Source of the DNA: Spirochaetaceae bacterium
GTDB taxonomy: Bacteria > Spirochaetota > Spirochaetia > DSM-27196 > SKKC01
DNA length: 10,506 bases
Reading direction: 5' to 3'
Assembly: GCA_003552745.1 (NCBI GenBank)
Contig: PUOG01000265.1
Coordinates: forward strand, 1 to 10,506
Below the pieces are notes generated by a model. The model saw only the letters and a program-made list of their open reading frames with translations, was not told the origin of the DNA and searched no databases. The translations under genes were made by a program, and so were the position numbers. Below are positions 3,719-10,506 of the stretch, in pieces. Each line of letters starts with the position of its first letter. The first letter of the stretch is position 1.

Positions 3719-6700
3719 CTACGACTGGGGGATCTCTACCTCTTCCGGTTCTTCGGCTTCCTCTTCAGCCTCTTCTTTCTCCCGTTCGCGCTGCTCGAGT
3801 ATCGCCTGCATCTTCGTGTCGAGATCCTCTCGGTTCTCGTCGTACAGCTTCATCTTCTTGTACTGGCGCATACCGGTACCGGCAGGAATCAAATGCCCGA
3901 TGATGACATTCTCCTTCAAGCCTCGCAGGTTGTCGCTCGACCCGGCGATCGCCGCGTTCGTCAGCACCCGCGTGGTCTCCTGGAAACTCGCCGCGCTGAT
4001 GAAGCTCTCGATGTTCAAGCTCGCGCGCGTTATTCCGAGCAGAATCGGGCGCGCAACCGCCGGCTGACCACCCTCTCGCATAACCTTATGATTCTCTTCC
4101 TGGAACCGCGGCTTATCGACCTGTTGCCCGAAAATAAAGTTCGTATCTCCGACCTGGACGATCTCCACCTTTCGCATCATCTGACGGATGATGACACCGA
4201 TGTGCTTATCGTTAATGTTCACACCCTGGAGCCGGTACACTTCCTGGACCTCATTCATGAGGTACGATTGAAGCGTGTTTTCGCCGAGAATCTGCAGGAT
4301 CTCGTGCGGGTCCATCGCACCTTCACAGAGCCGCTCTCCCGCTTCGACGCCGTCCTGATCGCGGACGAGGAGGTGCTTTCCGAGTGGAACCGCATGCTTG
4401 AACTCTTTGCCGAACGCATCGACTACGACAAGCATCCGCTTGCCCTTCACGATGCCACGGAATTCGACCGTCCCGCTGACTTGAGCCAACACCGCGGCAT
4501 TCTTCGGTCGGCGCGCCTCGAACAGCTCGCCGATACGTGGCAGACCTCCGGTGATGTCGCTCGTTCGCACGCTCTCCTTGAGCATTTTGACGATCGTTCG
4601 ACCGGCTTCAATCTGATCACCGTCATTCACCTGCAGATAACTCGAGCCCGGCAGATGATAGGTCGCGAGTTCGTCGCCGTTCTTACCTTCGACGACAATC
4701 CGAGGCTCCATCGTCTCGAGGGTGTGCTCGCTGATCTTACGCTCGATATTGCCGGTATCTTCGTTGACCTCCTCGGTCATGGTCGTTCCCTCGACAATAT
4801 CTTCGAAGCGCACTCTCCCGTCGTACTCGGACACGATCGGCTCCACAAACGGGTCGAACGATGCGAGTGCCTCGTCCGCCGGAACGATATCGCCTTCGGA
4901 GACATCGAGCTGCGCACCGTTTCTAACCTCGATTCGCTGTTCCTGGGAGATGAGCAGGAGGCGACCCTCGCGCTTGGTAGCATACGCGTTTTCGTCCGCG
5001 ACCAGCTCCTCCTTGCCGCGTTTGATCACCGACTGACCCTTGACAACCTTATCGCCCTCGCCGACGAGCAGCTTGTCACCTTTCTGCAACTCGATGTCAC
5101 GAAGAACCCGTTGTACGAACAGATACCCCTTCCGAGTGAACACCCGATGGCCGTCGGGTGAGGTAACGACGTTACCGTGGATGCCGGAAACCACTACCGG
5201 GTACTTCAAGTACGTACGGTTCTCCTCGCTCAACCTCATCGCGGCACCACCGATATGGAAGGTACGCATTGTCAGCTGAGTTCCCGGCTGACCGATCGAT
5301 TGCGCAGCAACGATCCCGACCGCCTCGCCGATATTCACGGTGCGGTTGTCGGTAAGGTTTCGCCCATAGCAGCGCTGACAGACACCGAACTTCGACTCGC
5401 AGGTGAGCTCGGTTCGAATTCTTACGTGCTCAATGCCTGCTTCCTCGATCTGCCCGGCCTTCTCATCGGTGATCTCCTCGTTCACATCGACGATGATCTC
5501 ACCGGTGATCGGATCCTTGACTCGTTCGAGAGTGAAGCGTCCGGCGATACGGTCGGCAAGCGACTCTACGATTTCTTCTCCGTCCTTCAACGCCTCGATC
5601 TCTATACCGTTGATCGTTCCACAGTCCTCCTCGTTCACCACTACGTCCTGTGCTACATCGACAAGTCGGCGAGTGAGGTATCCGGCGTCGGCTGTTTTCA
5701 GCGCAGTATCGGCAAGACCTTTCCGCGCGCCGTTCGTGGAGATGAAGAACTCGATGACCGACAGTCCTTCCTTGAAGTTACTTCGAATCGGAAGCTCGAT
5801 AATCTCGCCGCTCGGCTTCGCCATAAGACCGCGCATTCCGGCCAGCTGCCGGATCTGACTGCGACTACCACGAGCCCCGGACGTCGCCATGAGGTATACC
5901 GGATTGAATCCCTTACGGTCGCTCTTGAGCTGGTCCATCATGACGTTCGTAAGATCTTCGTTGGTCTTACTCCATACCTCAACAACGCGGTTGTAACGCT
6001 CTTCGTTCGTGATGTGCCCCTGAAGATACTGATTCTGTATACTCATTACCTCGTCGTTCGCGCTGTCGATCATCTTGGGCTTCGTCTCGGGCACGATGAT
6101 GTCGTCGATTCCAACTGTCGCTCCGAATAGCGTCGCATACCGGAATCCGAGGTCTTTGACTGCGTCGAGCATCTTCACGGTGGTGTGGGGTCCGTAGTGG
6201 CCGTACGCTTCGCTTATGAGAAGGCGTAGCTCCTTGTCACCAAGCGGTCGGTTCACGAACGCCACCTCGTCGGGCATCGCCTCGTTGAACAGGATACGCC
6301 CGGCGGTCGTCTCAACCAGCTCGCCGTCTATCTTGACCTTGATCAGCGCCTGATAATCGATCGACCCGACATCTCGCGCATAGATGACCTCTTCCGGCGA
6401 TGAGAAGCGCTTCCCGCTACCAGGCGCCCCTTCGCGCGCGTTCGTCAGGTAGTTGATTCCGAGAACCATATCCTGGCTCGGGAAGACGATCGGTTGACCG
6501 TTGGCTGGATTCAGAAGATTGCGGGTCGAGAGCATGAGCGTCCAGCACTCGATCTGCGCAGCCTGCGTCAGCGGCACGTGGACCGCCATCTGGTCGCCGT
6601 CGAAGTCTGCGTTGTATGCATGACAGACAAGCGGGTGCAGACGAACGGCCTTTCCTCCGACCAGTTTCGGCTCGAACGCCTGAATTCCGAGGCGATGGAG

Positions 6701-7951
6701 TGTCGGAGCCCTGTTCAGAAGCACCGGATGCTCCTTAACGACTTCGTCCAGCACCGCCCATACTTCCGGGGTCTCCTGCTCCACGAGCGACTTCGCCTTT
6801 TTGATGTTGTAGACGACGTCCTTCTCCACAAGCTTTTTCATAATAAACGGCTTGTAGAGCTCGAGCGCCATTTTCGTCGGCAGTCCGCACTGGTGAAGCT
6901 CAAGCTCGGGGCCGACTACGATAACGGATCGCCCCGAGTAGTCCACACGCTTTCCGAGGAGGTTCTGCCGGAATCGGCCCTGTTTCCCCTTCAGCATATC
7001 GGACAAGCTCTTCAACGGGCGGTTGCTTGCCCCCTTCACGACGCGCTTCTTCTTCGAGTTGTCAAACAGCGCATCGACCGCTTCCTGCAGCATTCGCTTC
7101 TCATTGCGGATAATGATGTCAGGAGCATTGAGCGCCATGAGCCGCTTCAGACGATTGTTTCTGTTGATGACCCGGCGATAGAGGTCGTTGAGATCGCTCG
7201 TCGCGAATCGCCCGCCGTCCAGCTGGACCATCGGCCGGAGCTCGGGCGGAATGACCGGAATCACATCGAGAATCATCCACTCGGGGCGGTTCTCGCTGTC
7301 ACGGAAATGCTCGACGATTTCGATGCGCTTCAGCAGCCGCTTATCCGACTTCGCTCCCTTCTCGACCATCTTCGCGCGCAGCTCCGCGGAAAGCGAATCG
7401 AGATCGAGCTGTTCGAGCAGGATACGGACCGCTTCGGCGCCGATGCCGGCGCTGAATGTATCCCCGTAACGCTCCTTCGCATCCATGTACTCCTCTTCGC
7501 TGAGAAGGTCCATCTTCTTCAGATCGGTGTCGCCCGGATCGAAGACGATGTACTTTTCGTAGTAGAGGATACTCCGCAGGCTCGCGATCGAGAGGTCGAG
7601 CAGGAGCCCCATTCGACTCGGAACCGATCGGTAATACCAGATATGACTCACCGGCGAAGCGAGCTCGATGTGCCCCATCCGCTCGCGGCGCACCTTGAAG
7701 TGCGTCACCTCCACGCCGCAGCGGTCACAGATCACACCCTTGTACCGAATGCTCTTGAACTTACCGCAATAGCACTCCCACTCCTTCGTGGTACCGAAGA
7801 TCCGCTCGCAGAAGAGACCGTCCTTCTCGGGGCGCAGCGTGCGGTAGTTGATCGTCTCCGGCTTCTTGACCTCACCGTAGCTCCAGGCACGAACCTGATC
7901 CGGTGAGGCAAGCTGAATCATGATGCTGTCAAAATCCTGAATATCTCTCAT
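3719..7951 (-). CDS. rpoC: DNA-directed RNA polymerase subunit beta'
   Basis: The beta' subunit forms the RNA polymerase clamp and holds the catalytic Mg ion. It is complete at 1410 residues. Visible in order: zinc finger 1 (Cys60, Cys62, Cys75, Cys78), GRFRQNLLGKRVDYSGRSVI (325-344), LNRAPTLHRLGIQAFEP (412-428), catalytic NADFDGD (447-453, Asp449/451/453), the bridge-helix region from SGARGS to GLADTALKTADAGYLTRR (691-762), zinc site 2 (Cys777, Cys851, Cys858, Cys861) and AAQSIGQPGTQLTMRTFHIGG (882-902). After that about 200 residues precede ITGGLPRIGELFEARRPK (1133-1150); this resembles the SI3 trigger-loop insertion of E. coli. The C-terminus is a Glu-rich tail (about 1385-1407). ATG at 7951-7949 matches the known MRDIQDFDSI-type start; the ribosome site is weak (AGG 8 bases, or AAGGGGG 12 bases, upstream). 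It follows rpoB by 19 bases. TAG at 3721-3719. Confidence 0.99.
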   Translation of the reverse strand: MRDIQDFDSIMIQLASPDQVRAWSYGEVKKPETINYRTLRPEKDGLFCERIFGTTKEWECYCGKFKSIRYKGVICDRCGVEVTHFKVRRERMGHIELASPVSHIWYYRSVPSRMGLLLDLSIASLRSILYYEKYIVFDPGDTDLKKMDLLSEEEYMDAKERYGDTFSAGIGAEAVRILLEQLDLDSLSAELRAKMVEKGAKSDKRLLKRIEIVEHFRDSENRPEWMILDVIPVIPPELRPMVQLDGGRFATSDLNDLYRRVINRNNRLKRLMALNAPDIIIRNEKRMLQEAVDALFDNSKKKRVVKGASNRPLKSLSDMLKGKQGRFRQNLLGKRVDYSGRSVIVVGPELELHQCGLPTKMALELYKPFIMKKLVEKDVVYNIKKAKSLVEQETPEVWAVLDEVVKEHPVLLNRAPTLHRLGIQAFEPKLVGGKAVRLHPLVCHAYNADFDGDQMAVHVPLTQAAQIECWTLMLSTRNLLNPANGQPIVFPSQDMVLGINYLTNAREGAPGSGKRFSSPEEVIYARDVGSIDYQALIKVKIDGELVETTAGRILFNEAMPDEVAFVNRPLGDKELRLLISEAYGHYGPHTTVKMLDAVKDLGFRYATLFGATVGIDDIIVPETKPKMIDSANDEVMSIQNQYLQGHITNEERYNRVVEVWSKTNEDLTNVMMDQLKSDRKGFNPVYLMATSGARGSRSQIRQLAGMRGLMAKPSGEIIELPIRSNFKEGLSVIEFFISTNGARKGLADTALKTADAGYLTRRLVDVAQDVVVNEEDCGTINGIEIEALKDGEEIVESLADRIAGRFTLERVKDPITGEIIVDVNEEITDEKAGQIEEAGIEHVRIRTELTCESKFGVCQRCYGRNLTDNRTVNIGEAVGIVAAQSIGQPGTQLTMRTFHIGGAAMRLSEENRTYLKYPVVVSGIHGNVVTSPDGHRVFTRKGYLFVQRVLRDIELQKGDKLLVGEGDKVVKGQSVIKRGKEELVADENAYATKREGRLLLISQEQRIEVRNGAQLDVSEGDIVPADEALASFDPFVEPIVSEYDGRVRFEDIVEGTTMTEEVNEDTGNIERKISEHTLETMEPRIVVEGKNGDELATYHLPGSSYLQVNDGDQIEAGRTIVKMLKESVRTSDITGGLPRIGELFEARRPKNAAVLAQVSGTVEFRGIVKGKRMLVVVDAFGKEFKHAVPLGKHLLVRDQDGVEAGERLCEGAMDPHEILQILGENTLQSYLMNEVQEVYRLQGVNINDKHIGVIIRQMMRKVEIVQVGDTNFIFGQQVDKPRFQEENHKVMREGGQPAVARPILLGITRASLNIESFISAASFQETTRVLTNAAIAGSSDNLRGLKENVIIGHLIPAGTGMRQYKKMKLYDENREDLDTKMQAILEQREREKEEAEEEAEEPEEVEIPQS

Positions 7952-7970
7952 AACGTCTGCCTGCCCCCTT

Positions 7971-10506
7971 CTAGAAGTTCGTTCCCTGCCGGTTAATCAG
8001 CTCTTCATCACGTTCGGTCAGCGGAATCTGCTTCCCTTTGCTGTCGTAAATCGAAACGTCGAGTGCAAGGCCACGAAGCTCCTGAACCAGCACGTTGAAA
8101 CTCTCCGGCACGCCGGCCGATGTCGACGGCTCACCCTTTACGATGCTCTCGTAGATCTTGGCGCGCCCATTCATATCGTCGCTCTTGATCGTGAGAAGCT
8201 CTTGCAGCGTGTTCGCCGCGCCATACGCCTCGAGCGCCCACACTTCCATCTCTCCGAGGCGCTGCCCGCCGAACTGCGCCTTACCACCGAGCGGCTGCTG
8301 TGTGACCAGCGAATACGGTCCGGTAGAACGAGCGTGCATCTTGTCGTCGATCAGATGGTGCAGCTTCAGCATATACATGAGGCCGACGGTCACCTCGTTC
8401 TCGAACGGCTCGCCGGTCCTCCCGTCGTAAAGCACCGCCTTTGAATGCTTCGGCAGTCCCGCGCGCTCGAGTTTTTCCTCGATCTGTTCGTTCGTCGCAC
8501 TTTCGAAGACCGGTGTAGAAATCCATTCGCCAAGCTTCTCGGCAGCCCAACCGAGCTCGGTTTCGAGAATCTGGCCGATATTCATACGACTCGGCACGCC
8601 GAGTGGGTTCAGGCAGAGATCAAGCGACGTTCCGTCGGCGAGATACGGCATATCCTCTTCCGGCAGCACACGGGCGATAACACCCTTGTTTCCATGCCGC
8701 CCGGCCATCTTGTCGCCTTCCTGAAGCTTTCGCTTCGTAGCAACGAGAACCTTCACTACCTCGTCGACTCCCGGAGAGAGATCATCGCCCTCGCTGCGCT
8801 TCAGCCGTTGCACGTCGATGACGGTGCCCTCGACCCCATGCGGTACGCGCAGACTCGTGTCGCGCACCTCTTTCGCCTTCTCGCCGAAGATCGAGTTCAG
8901 CAGTTTAAACTCCGGTGTTGTCTCGGTCTCACTCTTCGGTGTGACCTTCCCAACAAGGATGAAACCGCTGTCGACCTTCGCGCCGACCCGCACGATTCCC
9001 TCGTCGTCGAGCTGATCGAGTGACTTCTCCGCGGTGTTCGGTATGTCGCGAGTGATCTTCTCCGGTCCGAGTTTCGTCTCGCGAACGTCGATCGAGAACT
9101 CCTTGATATGCACGCTTGTGAACACGTCGTTCTTGACGACCTTCTCGCTGATAAGAATCGCATCCTCGAAGTTGTATCCGTTCCAGGGTACGAATCCGAC
9201 GAGGATATTGCGTCCGAGAGCGAGCTCGCCTCGGAAGGTGGCCGGTCCGTCGGCGATCACATCACCTACCTTAAGCTTCTGACCCTTCTTAACGAGCGGT
9301 TTCTGGTTGTAGCAGGTATCCTGGTTCGTCTTCTGATACTTGATCATGCGATAGATGTCGCGATCGTTCTCATCCTTCGGCTTTTCCGGCTTAACAATCG
9401 TATAAGTGCTTGAAACGTACTCGACCGTTCCGGCCCGTTTCGCCTTGACGAGCACCCCCGAGTCGTACGCGGTCTTCTGTTCCATACCGGTGCCGATTCG
9501 AGGCGGCTCGGGATAGACGAGCGGCACTGCCTGACGCTGCATATTACTGCCCATGAGAGCACGGTTCGCGTCATCGTGCTCGAGGAACGGGATGAGCGCA
9601 GCACTTACCGAGATAACCTGTTTCGGCGAGACGTCCATGAAATGGATGTCGTTCGGCGACTTGGTTGTATAGTCGCCGTTGCGTCGGACCGAGATCTGGT
9701 CGACGAGGAAGTTTCCCTTGTCGTCGATCGGGGCGTTCGCCTGAGCGATGAAGTGCTTCTCCTCATCCATCGCCGACAGGTACTCGATCTCACCTGTAGC
9801 CTTACCGCCAACCACTCGCCGGTACGGCGTCTCCAGAAATCCGTATTCGTTCACCCGAGTATAGTTTGCCAGGCTCACGATCAGTCCGATGTTCGGGCCC
9901 TCCGGGGTTTCGATCGGGCACATCCGACCGTAGTGGGTGTAGTGAACGTCGCGAACCTCGAATCCTGCTCGTTCACGAGACAGACCGCCCGGCCCGAGCG
10001 CATTCAGTCGTCGTTTGTGGGTAAGCTCGGACAGCGGATTGACCTGATCCATGAACTGACTGAGCTGACTCGAGCCGAAGAACTCCTTGATCGCCGCGAC
10101 GATCGGTTTTATTGAAACGAGATCCTGCGGCTTGATCGTATCGGTTTCCTTCAGGCTCATGCGCTCTCGCGCAATGCGTTCCATTCGACTGAAGGCGGTT
10201 TTCAGCTGATTCGCCATCAGCTCGCCGACGCTTCGAACGCGCCGGTTGCCGAGGTGATCGATATCGTCGACGGTCGCCTCACCGATGTACACCATGATCA
10301 GGTAGCGCATCGTGTTCACGATATCCTCCGACGTCAGAATGTGTTCCTGCGGAGGACTCTCGTAGTCGAATTTCTTATTCAGTTTGTAGCGCCCGACGCG
10401 ACCGAGGTCGTACCGCCGAGAGGTAAAGAACATTGAGTTGAAGTCCTTCTCAGCACTCTCGAGCGTTATCGGCTCGCCCGGCATGATTACCGAATAGACC
10501 GCCGTC
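7971..10506 (-). CDS. rpoB: DNA-directed RNA polymerase subunit beta (5' end outside window)
   Basis: The beta subunit, with beta', forms the RNA polymerase active-site cleft and is the target of rifampicin. The open frame enters at the window edge and gives 844 residues, the C-terminal three quarters; the true start lies outside. The first ATG seen (10484) is internal, matching about E. coli residue 371. Visible are the rifampicin region FGSSQLSQFMDQVNPLSELT through HKRRLNALGPGG, then RERAGFEVRDVHYTHYGR, IETPEGPNIGL, NEYGFLETPYR, PFLEHDDANRALMGSNMQRQ, PWNGYNFEDAIL, GDKMAGRHGNKGV, NPLGVPSRMNIGQ and KAQFGGQRLGEMEVWALEAYGA close to the end. Residue 161 from that ATG (codon 10004-10002) is Asn where E. 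coli has Ser531. The roughly 100-residue insertion that E. coli carries between VIDVQ and the GDDL motif is absent. TAG stop at 7973-7971; rpoC follows after 19 bases. Confidence 0.99.
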   Translation of the reverse strand, partial: TAVYSVIMPGEPITLESAEKDFNSMFFTSRRYDLGRVGRYKLNKKFDYESPPQEHILTSEDIVNTMRYLIMVYIGEATVDDIDHLGNRRVRSVGELMANQLKTAFSRMERIARERMSLKETDTIKPQDLVSIKPIVAAIKEFFGSSQLSQFMDQVNPLSELTHKRRLNALGPGGLSRERAGFEVRDVHYTHYGRMCPIETPEGPNIGLIVSLANYTRVNEYGFLETPYRRVVGGKATGEIEYLSAMDEEKHFIAQANAPIDDKGNFLVDQISVRRNGDYTTKSPNDIHFMDVSPKQVISVSAALIPFLEHDDANRALMGSNMQRQAVPLVYPEPPRIGTGMEQKTAYDSGVLVKAKRAGTVEYVSSTYTIVKPEKPKDENDRDIYRMIKYQKTNQDTCYNQKPLVKKGQKLKVGDVIADGPATFRGELALGRNILVGFVPWNGYNFEDAILISEKVVKNDVFTSVHIKEFSIDVRETKLGPEKITRDIPNTAEKSLDQLDDEGIVRVGAKVDSGFILVGKVTPKSETETTPEFKLLNSIFGEKAKEVRDTSLRVPHGVEGTVIDVQRLKRSEGDDLSPGVDEVVKVLVATKRKLQEGDKMAGRHGNKGVIARVLPEEDMPYLADGTSLDLCLNPLGVPSRMNIGQILETELGWAAEKLGEWISTPVFESATNEQIEEKLERAGLPKHSKAVLYDGRTGEPFENEVTVGLMYMLKLHHLIDDKMHARSTGPYSLVTQQPLGGKAQFGGQRLGEMEVWALEAYGAANTLQELLTIKSDDMNGRAKIYESIVKGEPSTSAGVPESFNVLVQELRGLALDVSIYDSKGKQIPLTERDEELINRQGTNF

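Noticed and set aside
3893..7906. Long plus-strand open frames (3893-5161, 5177-6130, 6494-7906) opposite rpoC
   Set aside because: They are complementary to an intact, well-conserved rpoC; their composition reflects reverse-complemented codons and shows no known motif.

Overview
The window carries a block of transcription and translation genes, all on the minus strand and therefore read from high to low coordinates: rpoB (5' end missing), rpoC, rpsL, rpsG, a 545-base gene-free spacer, tuf, rpsJ and rplC (3' end missing). Every reading frame is intact within the window. No mobile element, tRNA, rRNA or CRISPR array was seen.

The proteins point to a spirochaete, most likely a Spirochaetales relative of Treponema or Spirochaeta with a moderately GC-rich genome. 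The beta' N-terminus and zinc finger, and the EF-Tu C-terminus (ending in VASGQVTDIIE), resemble my recollection of Treponema proteins. The beta subunit has Asn at the position of E. coli Ser531, a residue reported in naturally rifampicin-resistant Treponema and Borrelia. Genus and species cannot be fixed without a database search.

Layout. At 10506-7971 and 7951-3719 lie the two large RNA polymerase subunits, 19 bases apart. A 116-base gap with a good promoter candidate separates rpoC from rpsL (3602-3228). rpsG (3209-2739) follows after 18 bases. At 2738-2194 fusA would be expected in the ancestral rpsL-rpsG-fusA-tuf order, but there is only a spacer rich in short hairpins, with a second promoter candidate about 170 bases before tuf. 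Then come tuf (2193-1000), rpsJ (939-631) and rplC (579 to off the edge). This is the front of the S10 ribosomal-protein operon, headed here by tuf.

The window thus joins the rpoBC-rpsLG block to the tuf-S10 block. The products form the RNA polymerase core, the decoding centre and head of the 30S subunit (S12, S7, S10), the aminoacyl-tRNA carrier EF-Tu and an early 50S assembly protein (L3), all needed in proportion to growth rate. Two promoter candidates share the 9-mer TGTTGACAC, which suggests that rpsL-rpsG and tuf-S10 have their own start sites besides read-through from rpoBC.

No new gene system is evident. The points most worth checking are the missing fusA with its hairpin-rich replacement, the matched promoters, the intergenic hairpins and the predicted rifampicin resistance.
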